This document shows, in pieces, positions 24,095-36,597 of a stretch of 64,000 nucleotides of DNA. The stretch covers positions 19,573-83,572 of the forward strand of contig QNQO01005889.1 in assembly GCA_003290165.1 (NCBI GenBank), written 5' to 3'. Numbering within the stretch: position 1 is the first letter of the stretch; each line of letters starts with the position of its first letter. The notes beneath the pieces were generated by a model that searched no databases, was not told where the DNA came from, and was given only the letters and a program-made list of their open reading frames with translations. The stretch comes from Berberis thunbergii (Eukaryota > Streptophyta > Magnoliopsida > Ranunculales > Berberidaceae). Position numbers and translations under genes: made by a program.

Positions 24095-25560
24095 AAACCC
24101 TCACGAGACTATAACTCGTCCATTAGAGGTAATCTAGGGGTTTAAAGCCTTGTTGCACGTTAAGGTAAGTGCAACCGTGATTTCAACAAAAGTGAGTTAG
24201 GATTTTATTCTTAATTTTGTTTTGCTCGAGGACTAGCAAAATATAGGTTTGGGGGTATTTGATATTCACAATATACCTCCTATTTATATTTTTTTAGTGT
24301 TTTAAATAGTGTGTTTTACTTTAATTATTATATTTTTAGTATTTTTGTAGGATTTGGAGTTTAAATGACAAAAGTGCATTAGCGTGGCGAATTTGGAAAT
24401 TCATAGACAATTTGACGAAGTGGAGCAGGAGACACTCAAGCCAAAGATTAATAAAGAGATCCAAATAAAAAAAATAAAGGAAATTAGTTTTGAATTTTGG
24501 TGAAACAAATGAGTAATATGGATGAACATAGCCAAACCCACCTTTCCTGTTATTAGAATATAATCTAAACAAAGGAGTGGGACCCATTTGTTTCCTTTTG
24601 TTATATTTGGTTTCCAATTTGTATTTGGTTTCCAATTATATTTGGTTTCCAATTTGTATTTTGTTTTCAATTTGTATTTGGTTTCCAATTTGTATTTGGT
24701 TTCCAATTATATTTGGTTTCCAATTGGGTTTCCAATAAGGAGTTGTTTCTTTCAACCATAAATACAGCAACACAACGGGCAGGAACAACATAGTACGCAT
24801 CGCTAATCCACCATGCGCTGCCATGAAGCTCCACACCGCTATTGTTGTCATCACCTTCACCATGTGTCATTTAACTCCACAAAAGGCGAAGGGATAAACT
24901 CCTAGATGTAACGCACTTAATTGGTATTTGATTTGTTTTATGTCTTCACGATGAATAATGGTATTTATGATTTTTACTTTTATTTAATAAACGAGTTTAT
25001 GTTATTTTAGTGACAAAGACTTCATCAACTTCTTCGTAGATTATTATTCCGGTGGTTGTCTTTTTCTTCTCCATGTAAGTCTAGTCATGATTTTCTTATG
25101 TGTGGAATTTTAAAGATCAATTAATTCCGGTAGGTTAGTTATATGTGATTGTCTTTTATTACGTTATTGTCTCCGGATATATCATAAATTTAAGATATCA
25201 TATATGACCAATCTTTGTGCTTTCTAGAAAAAGTGAAACCTAAAAATCATTTACATTAGAATATATTGGTGCATTAAAGACTATTTTTCAGATTATGTTG
25301 TTTGGGATGTGAAACACGTAATTGAGTTATCACAGCGAATCAATGCTAGCTGGCGCGTGAAATCTAAAAGGGATTCTTGGAACCTTGTGATTTTTCTAAA
25401 CTTGATTTTTATTAAACTAAATTCAATTTCATATTTTAAAATTGCTAGAATTTCTTTAATTTAGTTTCGCGTAGTTATTCTTCCTTGACCTTGTGTTGTA
25501 GATCGCTTTTCCTGGTGGGATCGACACCCCAATCTTTACTGCAGTTGTCGCATGTACTAT
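24095..25560 (+). mobile_element. Relic 3' end and LTR of family 3, copy 2
   Basis: Homologous to 20500-20760: CTCGAGGACTAGCAAAATA, a TTTGGGGG polypurine tract, then an LTR start TGATATTCACAATATACC at about 24259. The LTR-like part runs about 1.3 kb, with a GGTGGGATCGACACC block near 25518 of a kind often seen close to the ends of such LTRs. It stops where gypsy copy B begins, near 25570. Confidence 0.5.
24605..24738. repeat. Minisatellite of 17-18 bp units
   Basis: About seven and a half tandem units alternating TTTGGTTTCCAATTTGTA (18 bp) and TTTGGTTTCCAATTATA (17 bp). It lies inside the family 3 LTR. The Lys/Glu/Thr-rich minus-strand ORFs here are translations of the repeat. Confidence 0.93.
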
Positions 25561-25569
25561 TTTGGAGTA

Positions 25570-27684
25570 TTCACCATCCTAGTTTGAGTTGGTCCTCGAC
25601 CTTCCTCGCTTCTCGAGCATAGAACTTCACATTAGATTCCAACTGTTGCTTCTCAGCAGCCTAGTCAGCTCCCTTCGAAGCACTCTTCTCAGTAAGAGAC
25701 TGCAACTCAAAATGCACCTTAGCTGTAGATTTCTGCGCAACCTCGACCTATAGGCGAAGCCGGCTCAACTCTTGCTTAAGTATGTCCCTCTCAGACACCG
25801 CCTCGGTCAGATTATGCTCAAGGTCCTCCAGACAACCCCTTTGAGCCTCAGCGGCTGCAGTTGGTTGATCCGACTACGTCTCTTTGGCCTGCTTCTTAAG
25901 CCGCTCAATTTCATGGAGCGCATCAGAATACATCGCTTGCAGTGCAAAAAGACACGCTCCAAGGCATATACCCTCTCGCGAGACACCTCTACTTTCATCC
26001 CAGAAACAGTCGTGTGTCTCATATGAGACATAACAAGCATAATATATGTCAAACCTTTGTCCATGCACTCTTCCAGCGCATCCTCCTTGGGTTTCAAAAC
26101 GTGGTTCATCAGCCAACTATGTTGCCTGCTTATATGCTTCCTCGGAGCATACTCAACATCCATCTCTTGGTTGCATACATGTGAGCTCATCTTCACCAAG
26201 TCCGGTGTGAATAGACTTATCTGTGCATCAGGATGAAGCTTCCCCTGATCAGGAACTATTCTAGCACCGCCCTTCATGATTGCCACTGTCCTCATACTCT
26301 CCTCCGTGGCTTTTCCCTTGTCAAGAACGACTGACCCTTTATTGCGATACAACCCAACAGGATCCGGAGGCAGAAGAGGGATTGAAGTATCCAAAGGACC
26401 TTCAAATAATTCTAGTTGTGGCCTAGAATGAGATGGTGAGCAATGCGGACTACAGAAAACTTAGTCGGTACCATGTCCATTTTCAGGCGAATCAATGGTG
26501 GGTTGATCAGATTCCACCACCTCAGGTGAATCATATACGAAACCCTCTACCGGAGTAGCCTAACGTGAATCAGTGCCAGCAAAAGCCGTTGTTGCGACCA
26601 GCACAGACAATCATTCAGGGCCTCAACCTGCACATCACTAAGATTCGACCCATCAGCAACTCCGCCCAACCGTCGATAATCTTTCTCCAAGCCAAGCACA
26701 TTAGTCTCCGCCTCAACAAGCCTAGCAGACTCACGTTCCTCTCGCAACGGAGCACGTCGTACTGAAAATGGCCCGGCCCTAACATGGGGCTTCTTCCTCA
26801 CAAATAAAGCAAGTGTCTTAGATGGATCCTCCACATCAGAAAGAACGAGAGTCTTGGCCTTGGCAACCTTCCTCTTTCTGGAAGGGGCCCCTTCTTCAAA
26901 CTTAATGCGCGACTCTCGATACAGAGTAAGGGAAACGTGCTAGTTGTCTTACAGCCCACTACGAACGAAATTGGAAACTCTTATGATATCAACCGCTTCC
27001 CTTTTTTCCATGACGCGGAATGCCTCCATGGTTGTTTGATTCTCTAAGGTAAGAGGATCGATGGGAAACTTTCTTGCAAAATAACACAAACAATGATCAC
27101 TCAGCCCGCTATCAAGCACATCAAAGTCTTTGGAAAGGATTTGAACTTACGAAGCAGTCTGAACTGTCGCTCAAGCGAACGACCCTTGTACCGGAAATAC
27201 TTCGAATCCGCCGGGGCCAACAAGTAGTATTTCTGCCAGAACTTGAAATCATTAGGAAGTTTACCGAAGCAACTCGCCGACTTCATCATGCAAACAACAT
27301 TGCTCTGCAGTTGAGGACCGGTCAATAACTGGATCACCCACGGAGTCACACTAACGCCGACCTCCTTAACACATAGCAGAATCATGAGAATGATCATGTA
27401 TCCATTGGGTCCCAACTAAGCCGGAGGAATCCCCGAGAACACCTAAATCACGTCCAGAACCAAAAAACGCACTCAAGTTTGAAGCATCCCTCGATGCAAA
27501 CAGATGAAACCGACCGGAGACGACATTGGTGTCTAATCGCTCATCAGAAGGTAATATGGAAAGTCTTTAGGAACTCCATACCTGGCACGAATTTCGATGA
27601 GGTCGGGCTCTTACAACGACCTGTCTTAAAAAACTCTAGGCTCTTAGCCAAAACAACATCATCAAGAAGGTTTTCTCAAGCCAT
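25570..27684 (-). pseudogene. Antisense ORF of gypsy copy B, broken
   Basis: The start region at 27684 reads MA-stop-ENLLDDVVLAKSLEF; in copy A the third codon is CGA (Arg), so this looks like a CGA-to-TGA change. Homologous blocks follow: TPWVIQLLTGPQL..NDFKFWQKYYLLA (about 27200-27330), an intron at 27150-27073, the blocks at about 26550-26830, and MDTSIPLLPPDPVGLYRNKG..GKLHPDAQISLFTPDLVKMS (matching copy A at about 17480-17700). The tail has coiled-coil-type sequence at about 25620-25980. Many frame breaks. Function unknown. Confidence 0.7.
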
Positions 27685-27766
27685 GAACAAGACGAACAAA
27701 CCTTTCAGAACAATATCTTCAAAAGCAAGTGAAGCAAAAAGTTCAGTCTCAACACTGCGGATAACC

Positions 27767-27774
27767 TATATAGA
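27767..27774 (-). promoter_or_regulatory. TATA-like box of antisense ORF B
   Basis: CTATATAG on the minus strand, about 83 bp upstream of the antisense ATG and 160 bp from the 3' LTR start. It is equivalent in place to the boxes in copies A and C. Confidence 0.5.
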
Positions 27775-27933
27775 AGACAAGTTCCTGCCTCTTTTTCACC
27801 GAACCAACGCACACCCAATTAATGTTGGGTGTGGCTCAAGCAACGATTCAAACTCAATCATCATGAGCACCACATCCCTTCAAGAGATGACTTAGCGAAC
27901 CGATGTGATGACCTACTAACTCGGGGGAATAGC

Positions 27934-28611
27934 TGATGATACATAAAAACGGTCACACTCTTAAGCCGAACAAAGGTCATGATGATCTCGAGGAACTATG
28001 GGCTCAAGTATCGGCCCAACACAGATCCAGCCCAAACGGATCTAAGCTCGCTCACTTCAGTCCTCCAAGCGAACCAGGACTCTCACAGCATGCTAGGTCC
28101 ACACGTCTCACAACTATCCATGATACCCATAGCCCTCGTCGGGCAAGTATCTCGAGGATCGGCTTCGGACGGGCAACTACAACTGCTATTTTCTTCCAAC
28201 TAGGAAGCAAACATCAGAATATCTTCCACACAGGGAAACTCCCTTCTACGGATTGCACTTGGATTGGGAACTATCTCCCACGGATCTAGGATTGCAGAGC
28301 TAACATGGAACTTCCCTTCTACAACACGACTCTTAATTAGATAGAGATCTCCATGAATATCTCCTCCCTAAACTACGCTTATGATGGCCTGGTTGAACCA
28401 GAACTCCTTGCGCTATAAATAAGACATGAGGTTGGTAAGCTAAGGTATGTTGCAAAATCCATGTTACGACATTACACCTTCCTCAGATCCATGTCTAACT
28501 TTAGCATCGAAGTGCCATCGACCACCTCACGGTGGTCTGTGGCTCACGTGCGTTACTTGTGCAGGTCAGTAGGAATAAGTTCAAAGCAGAGAGAGAAAAT
28601 CAATTGCATCA
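27934..28611 (+). mobile_element. 3' LTR of gypsy copy B
   Basis: A complete 678 bp LTR, TGATGATACATAAA...CAATTGCATCA. It has CTATAAATAAGACATGAGG near 28412 and GGTGGTCTGTGGCTCACGTG near 28532. The TGATG...CATCA ends and the length match the LTR of copy C (677 bp). It meets the LTR of element D tail to tail at 28611/28612. Confidence 0.9.
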
Positions 28612-29058
28612 CCACCTTTTGGTGGTCGATGCTTAAGTCAGTAACTCAGTTGGAGATGGAGATAAAAATGGACGGAACTTAGTTAAAATTGCATACCTTA
28701 GTCAAATGTTCCCTTTACCTTTTATAATGGTCGCAGAAAATTCTCTGTGAGATGCAACGAGGGAGACATTATCTGTAACAGTCTCCCCTTTTATGAAGAC
28801 ATGTTCGTGGAGGCATAACTTTCTCCACGACTCTTTTTCTATGTAATGTTCCTCTCCCGTGGGAAAAATCTTTATCGAGCCTAGATTTGGGCCTCTGACT
28901 GTGATTTGTTCTAACAGGTTCTGTTTGGGCTTTTTTGGACCAAACTTGCCATTTTTAGGTTTTGTACATCGACCTGGTCCTGGCATACTTGATCCTTGCA
29001 ATGTATAATTTATGCCACGTGTATGGTTGTGATATTGGTCTTATTTGATGTATCGTCA
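28612..29058 (-). mobile_element. 3' LTR of element D (end truncated)
   Basis: Read on the minus strand, it starts TGACGATACATC at 29058, just after a purine stretch (GCGAGGAAGT). It has ATTATAAAAGG near 28722 and ends in GCATCGACCACCAAAAGGTGG, cut inside the block that continues as GCCATCGACCACC in copy B. The junction with copy B is the palindrome CCACCTTTTGGTGG (28612-28625). The 99-codon ORF within it is not a gene. Confidence 0.7.
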
Positions 29059-29059
29059 G

Positions 29060-32000
29060 ATTTAACTTCCTCGCACCTTACTTAGCTAGATTTTTCTAAG
29101 TACTCAATCACCAATTTTGAATGCGCGGGGTTTGACTTTCTTATTGTAATAGTTGGTCATTTTCTTTTGGTAGGCCGCCATTTTGATTGAAGCTCTATCC
29201 CTTTTTCTCTGAGAAGATCTAGTTCGACGCATAGTGCTTTATCAGTGTCTTCCAACCGGAATTGCTCCACTCTGAAGGTGGTCATGCCAATATCAATACC
29301 ATTGCCTCGGACTTGTAAGTTAGGGCGAATGTTGTTTCTCTGGTTGGAGTCATTTTATTGTCCTATAAGCCTAGAGGATGCCTAGCAGTTTAGATACCCA
29401 TAATCATTTTGATGCTGCTAGTTTTTTCTTGATGGCCTTAAGGATTGTTCGGTTGGTGACTAATATTTGTCGGTTTGCTTGCGGATGACCAGATGTTGAA
29501 AAGTGGTGAGTGATGCTCAAGTTCTCACATAACTTTTTGACATTTTTGCCTTCGAATTGGGTTCCATTGTTAGTCACAAATGTCCTGGGGATTTCAAATC
29601 AACATATTATTGTTTTACATAAGAAATTTTCGATCTGAGCTTCTCCTATTTTGCCAGTGGTTCTACTTCTACCCATTTGGTGAAGTAGTCAACTACTACA
29701 AGGAGGTACTTCTTCCTGTATGAGAATGGAAGCGAACCTACAATAATCATTCCCTATTGTGCAAATGGCCATGAACTACTCATTGGGATCATGTTCTGAC
29801 TTGGCATGTGTGTGTATGAAGCAAATCATTGGCATTTATCACACAATTGGAAAAAGTCGTTGGCATCCTTTTGCATTGTTGGCCAGTAATACCCTAATGT
29901 TAGAGCTTTGTGAGCTAGTCTTCTGTCTCCCAGATGATTTCTACGTATGCCGAAATAAATTTCTTGAACAACATAATCGGTGTCACTGGGTGATAGGCAT
30001 CTTAGCAGTGGACCTGTGGCAGATCTCTTGTACAACTATCACTTATCAATGTGTACCGTGATGCTTTGTTCCGCAGTTTGAGGGCTCCATCTTGTTTGTT
30101 AGCAGTGTTTCGTTCTGTATGTATGCCAGAATTGGAATCATCCAACTATCTTCCTGATCTGTTGCACATACTTCATTTGTATCGTTCTCCAAGATTGATC
30201 TTTCTTGTACTAAGGTAAGGGGACTAACGACTTCTTTTGTGCATGACGCTTCTTTCGCAAAGCTATTTGCTCTATTACTGTCCACCCTGGCACAACATCA
30301 AACGATGATTGCATTGAAGCCTTTGATCATGTTGCTTGCCTTTTGATGGTACAATTTCATTCATTCGTTTTTTACTTTGAATTCACCGTTCAATTGGTTC
30401 ACCAGCAATTTAGAATTCCTAAGGACATTGATATCTTTTACTCTGAGTCGTAGTCCGACTATTAGTGCTTCATATTCAGCTTCGTTGTTAGAAGTGTTGA
30501 AAACTAAATTTTTTGGCATCTTCCAAAGTCATCCCATCTTGAGTATAAAGTACAATTCCAGCTCAACTCCCCTTCTCATTGCATGATCCGTCACAACGCA
30601 TGATCCATCAACTATGGCTGATACTTGTTGTCGCCTGTGAATTCGACAATAAGTCCGCCAGTGCTTATGCTTTTATTGTTGTTTTTGGAGCATAGTTGAT
30701 GTCAAACTGACCAAATTCTATTGCTCATCTCCCCATTCTATCTGACAACTCTCGTTTGTGCAATACTGATCGAAGTGGATGTAAAGTCATTACGGTGATG
30801 GAGTGAGACTGAAAGTAAAGTCATTGCTTTCTGGAAGACACAACCAACACCCGTGCTAATTTTAGGATACTTAGCTTCTGCGTCCACAAATGTTTTGCTG
30901 ATGTAGTAGATTGGCTTTTGTATTTCCTTTTCCTCACATATCAGGGTGGAGTGGACTACGTGTTCCGATACTGATGAATATAAATATAACATCTCGCTTG
31001 ACTTTGGCTTTGAAAGTAATTTTCTATTCCCCATGTATGTCTTTAGATTTTGGAAAGCTTGTTCGTATTCTTCACTTCATTTAAATGCTTTGTTCCCTTT
31101 CAAAATCTTGAAAAAGGGAGGCATTTGTCTGGTGATTTAGAGAAGAATCTATTGAGAGCTGTTACCTTGCCGTTAAGGCTCTATACACCTTTGATGTTGG
31201 TGGAAAATTTCATGCTAAGAAGTGCTTGTATCTATTTCGGATCAGCTTCAATTCCCTTTTGGTTGACCATGTACTCAAGGACTTTTCCTGACTTTACTCT
31301 GAATGTACACTATTGTGGATTGAGTTTCATCATGTAGTTGCGGATTGGGAAAAGGCTTGTTGTAGGTCTTTGATGTGGTCATCATTGTATAGGCTTTTTA
31401 CTAGCGTATCATCGATGTATACTTTCATGGTCTTGCCAATCTAATCATTGAACATTCTGTTACCAGGCATTAGTACGTTGCTCCAGCGTTCTTTAATCCG
31501 AACAACATCACTCGATAGTCGTACGTCCTCTTTCTGTTACGAAGGATGTATTCTCATGGTCTGGTGGATGCATATGTATTTGATTGTAGCCAGAATATAC
31601 GTCCATGAAGCTAAGGAGTCCATGTCCGGAGTTAACATCCATTATCTGATCTATATGCGGAAGTGGAAAGTTGTCTTTTGAGTAGGCTTTATTGAGATCC
31701 ATGTAATCCACGCAAACCCTCCACTTCCCATTTTTTCTTTTTAACCATAAATGTATTGGCTAGTCAGTCTGGGTAGTTGCACTCCTTCATCATTCCATCA
31801 CTCAGCAAGTGGTGCACCTCCTTGTTGATGGCATGATTGTGCTCTGGGGCAACTAGCCTTTTTTCTGTCAGATTGGCTATTTGTCTAGTTTGACTTGCAG
31901 TCTGTGTGTGGTGATGGAAGGGTCAATACCCACCATGTCCTTCATTGTCCAAGCAAATACATCCTGATTATCTTTCAGCAATTGGGTCAATTGTTTGGTC

Positions 32001-32340
32001 AGCTCCAAATGGAGTTTGATCTGATTCTGACAGTTTTATTGCCTTCTGAAACATCAAGGTGGATTGTTTTAGTCTCTTCCTTTGTTTGGTCAGTGTATGG
32101 CCATCCTAGGGCTGCATTGTCATCTGGGAGGTGTTGAGCCGTCTGCAGTGGAGTGGGTGGTTGTTGTTGTAGCTCTCTTTATTCTGATAGTGATTGCTAT
32201 TTTGGGAGTTTTCATTGCTGCATAGTGGCATTCACGTGCAGCCAGCTGATCACCTTTGATGACCCAAACATCATCATTGATGTAATACTTGAGGCATTGG
32301 TGCATAGTGGAGGATATTGCACCCATATCATATAGCCAGG
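29060..32340 (-). pseudogene. Broken pol of element D (RT, RNase H, integrase)
   Basis: Reverse transcriptase: DLNKAYSKDNFPLPHIDQIM and LLSFMDVYSGYNQIHMHP at 31508-31711. RNase H: LSKPKSSEMLYLYSSVSEHV and QKPIYYISKTFVDAEAKYPK at 30738-31034. The integrase zinc-binding part: NHLGDRRLAHKALTLGYYWP and DANDFFQLCDKCQ at 29826-30035. The integrase core: VVDYFTKWVEVEPLAK at about 29650-29700. The integrase tail: AAYQKKMTNYYNKKVKPRAF at about 29130-29190, after which the sequence runs straight into the LTR. An RT-proximal linker (HQCLKYYINDDVWVIKGDQL) is at 32120-32326. Frame breaks lie between all of these. Confidence 0.9.
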
Positions 32341-32899
32341 GGCTCCCCCAGAAGCATGTTGTATGCTAATGGAGCATCCACAATGAAGAAGTCTGTTAAT
32401 AAGACTTGTTGTTTGCCTAATGTTCTTGCCACTACTAGCAATCAAATTCGTTTGAGTGGGCAGCATTGTTCAACGCGAAGCTCACCATTGGTTGGTTGGC
32501 GGGTGTGAGTCCCTCCATGTTGATGTGCATTTTGCGAAACGCTGTTATATACAAGAGGTTGGCGGAACTCCATGTATTGGTAAGTGCTCGCCTAACTTCT
32601 CATTTAGTTATTGAAACATATATTACCAAAGCGTCATTGTTAGGGAAATGAATACCCTACGCATCTCTTTCATAAAAATTAGAGTAGGGGTTGAACGGTT
32701 TATTCTGATATGTTGAGTGGGAAAATGGTGGTGATGTGTTCTTGTTCTCAATTCTCCGACAGATCGCTTTCGTGATCAGTTAGAATGCTTCTAATATTTG
32801 TACCCACCATGTAAGATGTATATCAACCCTCCCACTTGTTCATCTGGTCCTGTTGTGAGGTCCATTTTTTCTTTCCCCCTGGAATGCTTTTCCTTTCAA

Positions 32900-34292
32900 C
32901 CAACGAACTAACCGAGTCGCCCCCTCTGGACCTAGTATTCAATTTCCTCCGCAAATTGTGGCAATCATTGGTATCGTGTCCATGGTACTAGTGAAAAGAA
33001 CAATATTTGCTCTTATCCCTTGACGGATCTCTTCTCACTTTGGGTGGCCACTTGACGTCTTCTCATTTTGTCATAGTCTTCAAAACCTTTGCCATACTTG
33101 TTTTTAAAGTAGTGTACAGCTTGTACTTCACATCGACCGAGTTAGTTGACCATTCAGATTTTATTCTATCCTACTGCAGCTTTTCGAACACTTGTTTGCC
33201 ATATTCGGACCTGCTACTGTCTGATACCTCTTGAGATGACCGTTGTCCTCCCGCGATCAATCATTTTGTCTCATGTCTTCTCTTATTTCCCGGTTCATTA
33301 GAAGAGACTTTTTGTTCGCCTCATTGCTCTTCATGGCAGCCCACATTTCTTCAAGAGATGTATTTTGGTTCACTCTTTAACAAGGCCGCCATGCTCTTTG
33401 GAGCCTCCAGAGTTAGGAAGTATTCTTGACAACTATCCTACCTTGAGTCCAGAGGTGAGGGTAGTCACAGTCGTGTCATCACTACCCGCCGTCAATAATG
33501 GTCTACTCATCAGTGAATCGTGTAACGTATACCCCAAGAGTCTCATCAGGTTTCTGGTTGATGCGAAACAAGTAGTGTGGACCTTTCTGATCCACTAACT
33601 GCTGGTGAATCTGGTAATGAAGGTTGTTGACCAGCACCTAGAAGGAGTCTATTGACCGTAGTAGAAAGCTGTTAAAACAAATTTACTGCCATAGACGTGA
33701 GGCTGGTTGGGAAGGTTCTACACACGGTAGAGTCTGAGCTTTGTTTTAGTGCCATCATATAGTGAAAGTGGCACAGGTGATACGATGGATCAGTGGAACA
33801 TCATAAGGTTCAAACTTTGGCGCAATGAACTTCTTGTGCAAAGGAATGTTCGTGATCTGATCGGAAAAGAGTGGCATGGCAAGTTCATACAACATGTTCG
33901 AATCTGTGACTCCCATCCTAAATGGAATTTGTGGGGCAAGTCCACCAGTTCTAGATCCATCGTCTTGAGGTTTGTTTCTTTCGAGGTTGGACATTCAGAT
34001 CTCTAGAAGAACTTTTTGGTTCTCCTGAAGATGATTGGCAAAGTGCTGTTGAGGTGGATCTCTAGCGTGCTTAACAAGTTGAATGCGTTCTTGTGTGTCC
34101 TTCAACCACTTTGGTGAGTTGGGTTATGTGAGCTAAAAGTTGATCCACATGAGGATTCATTACTATTCCCCCAAGAGTAAGGGCTTGGGGTTCTAAGTGA
34201 ATGATAGGAACCACCAAATCTTTTTGTGGCAACTCATTGCTTTGTGCACCTAGTTCCCCCAATGCTGGATTGGGAATGTTTCTGCTCGACAA
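32900..34292 (-). pseudogene. Broken gag of element D
   Basis: The N-terminal part at 34292-34071 (MSSRNIPNPALGELGAQ) is followed by the capsid-like start at 33994-33755 (PLFSDQITNIPLHKKFIAPK then FEPYD), similar to plant gypsy gag sequences of the form P..I...P.P..F..P....YDG. The rest to about 32900 has no continuous frame. Confidence 0.7.
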
Positions 34293-34300
34293 CGGATTTT

Positions 34301-34870
34301 CACCGATGGCAGGGTTATCCTGTGTATGCCAACATGGGAGGTTCCATTTTCACCGATGAACAATATGTTGCTCATATTTTTCCATATTAGCCAACACAAC
34401 TAAGCTTCCATGGTCAAGACAGATAATTAGGTTGTCGTAATTGTATCAAATAAATTTCTTCATGCAGATTTGCAATCATTTTTGTGAAGAATCAAAGTGT
34501 AGCTCTCCAATGAGATTGAAGATTATTTATCATGCATCTGATCGATGAAAAATTAGATATACCAATCTTCAGTTGATTTAGAGAAATAAGAGAGAGTATC
34601 AATGCATTTGCTAGAGAGTAAACTTCTACAATGAAAGTTAAGCAGTCCGACAGCCCAAATTTAACTACAGCAAAACTAACAAAATTTAACACTTCGTGAT
34701 TGTTAAACAGACTGCCGTCCTTGATCTTAGTAACGTGTCATCTTTTGCAACAAATCTCATGAGTCGAACTTGAGATTACTCAAATCTCTGTGTATCTCAC
34801 TTGAATCTAGATGATACCAGTATCAAGCCACAGAAACATTCTGAAGAATTCTTATCTGAGGTAGCTGCTT
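34301..34870. other. No gene seen
   Basis: Sequence between the gag relic and the last FabG exon. A short repeat (TTTTCACCGATG) occurs at 34299 and 34347. The expected 5' LTR of element D is not here. Confidence 0.4.
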
Positions 34871-35566
34871 TTACATCACCATTCCTCCATCAATGGTGAA
34901 TAACTGCAAAACACATTTAAGACCTGGTGGTAAACCCTGAAAGGAAAATCCAACGTCTATCTCAGAGCAGAAAAAATGAGCGGAATGTGCTGCTATATGC
35001 CTGTCTGCTAATGTAACTGGCAGCAGAGCTGAGGGCTAGAAACTCACGAGCCCTGCAATTTCTTCTGGTTGGCCGTACCACCCTGCAGCCATTATCGAAG
35101 TTAATCCGCTAGACTAGCTAATCAACTGATCAACACCTTGCACTGTCTTAAGTATCTCAATACACAATTTGTGTATACTAATGATGAGCCTCAGAAGTGT
35201 CAAATAGTCTAAATTCTATATTAATACGTGAAATGACAGATCAGAATAAAAATTTGGTCATAATTCCAGTTAGTTTTGCGCATGCTTTTGATACAAATGC
35301 ATAGACATGGATAGGGTAACATACCAGATTTTTTTAATTTCTCCTTTCAATTGATTTGGCAAATCAAAGTTATGAATAGCATCCTTAGGGCTATGCGATA
35401 CTATCAACCTCATCCATTCAGCAAATAAAGAACATGTCTATGAAGTGTAAACATGTGAAGCTGATAACTGGCTTATCAGGAATCCTACACAGCACAATGT
35501 TGATATTAGATGCAGGGAAAGCAGTGATCAATTCCATCTTATCCATGTGGGATCACATATTCTAAT

Positions 35567-36485
35567 CAGTGTAGTTAAGACGTTGAGGCGGCGGGGAGGC
35601 AGACGAGCTTGAAAATGCCTCAGAGGCGAGGCGGTCTTTAACATTTTTTTAAAGATTTTTTATTATAATAAATTGAAACACATTTAAATAAGTAATATTC
35701 ATCAGCATTTTGATAACTTGCATATGCCAATATGTACAAAAAGTAATACAACTATTTAGAATTGAAATGGAAACATAATAAAGTTGCATAGCATAGCAAA
35801 AAGATGCACTACATAAGTTTACTTAACTTGCCTATCCACTAAATCACTAAAAAGAAAACAAACAAGAAAAACATCAAAGCATAATGTAAACTAGTTCATC
35901 AACTTCTCATTGGTTTAACTTTGGAAATTTGAAACAGTGTTTGAAAAATTAATGGTTGAATTTGAAACAGTGTTTGGAACAGCAGGTCTCATTGGTTTAA
36001 CTTATTATTACACTGAAATATTACTTATTATTGTTTATTGTGAAGAAAAAAAAGCAGCAGAACAGATCATATAAAAAAAAACATAACAGATCATTAAAAA
36101 AAGGAGTAGAACAGATGATATAAAAAGGAGTAGAACAAATCATATAAAAAACGGCAGTAGAGCATATCATATAAAAACACGAGAAGGAGAGGAAGAAGAA
36201 GAGGAAGGAGGAAGAATAAGAGAGGAAACATCCTGATATGAAAGAGGCAACACCTAATTTGAAGGAGAGAGGAACTTGATTAGAAGGAGAAGAACACACA
36301 CACAGCAACAACAATAGCCCCCAAGGAGTCGTTCTCTTGTCTAAAACTCTAAACACCCCCCTCTTAAACATGTGTTTAAGCTGTAAATGGGCTGAGGCGG
36401 ACGCCTCACTTCACCGCTCTGCCTTGCATCATTTTGAGGCGTCTCTTTACCAAAACGCCTCGAAGCGTCCGCCTTAACAACACTA
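35567..36485. mobile_element. Non-autonomous hAT element (GTTAAG ends)
   Basis: A 919 bp element. The left end CAGTGTAGTTAAGACG and the right end (read inward) TAGTGTTGTTAAGGCG are inverted, followed by GAGGCG-rich subterminal words on both sides. Flanking 8 bp are ATTCTAAT (35559-35566) and GTTCTAAT (36486-36493), one mismatch. The paralogous copy near 37290 has the uninterrupted site ATTTCTAATACTAATTGGTC, which confirms insertion and limits. No transposase ORF; the 116-codon ORF inside is low-complexity. Confidence 0.92.
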
Positions 36486-36563
36486 GTTCTAATACTAATT
36501 TGGTCAAAATGTGGGGGACCATCACATTTAGAATCAAATTCTTTTGGGTGTTTTTTTTTTTTT

Positions 36564-36573
<10 letters not shown>

Positions 36574-36594
<21 letters not shown>

Positions 36595-36597
36595 GGG
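36574..36597. repeat. Poly-G tract (24 bases) after a T tract
   Basis: A run of about 23 T is followed by 24 G. The same position in the second copy of the duplication (37371-37395) has a 25-base G run. Such tracts can fold into G-quadruplexes and are prone to length error in sequencing. Confidence 0.8.

Larger units (their letters stand above)
25570..28611 (+). mobile_element. Truncated Tat-like Ty3/gypsy element, copy B
   Basis: The same layout as copy A: an antisense gene (25570-27684, minus), a polypurine-like tract (CGGGGGAATAGC before 27934), and a complete 3' LTR (27934-28611). The 5' LTR, gag and pol are missing; the left edge abuts the family 3 LTR. Confidence 0.8.
28612..34300 (-). 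mobile_element. Ty3/gypsy element D: gag-pol relic plus 3' LTR
   Basis: A minus-strand element reading gag (34300-32900), protease/linker (about 32900-32100), reverse transcriptase, RNase H, integrase, and then directly the 3' LTR (29058-28612). There is no antisense ORF between integrase and LTR, unlike A, B and C. The 5' LTR and primer site are missing. Every domain carries frameshifts or stops. Confidence 0.85.

Noticed and set aside
24336..24870. Lys/Glu/Thr repeat ORFs on the minus strand
   Set aside because: Translations of the 17-18 bp minisatellite in three frames.
28612..34300. Autonomous Ty3/gypsy element
   Set aside because: All domains are frame-broken, and the 5' LTR and primer site are absent.
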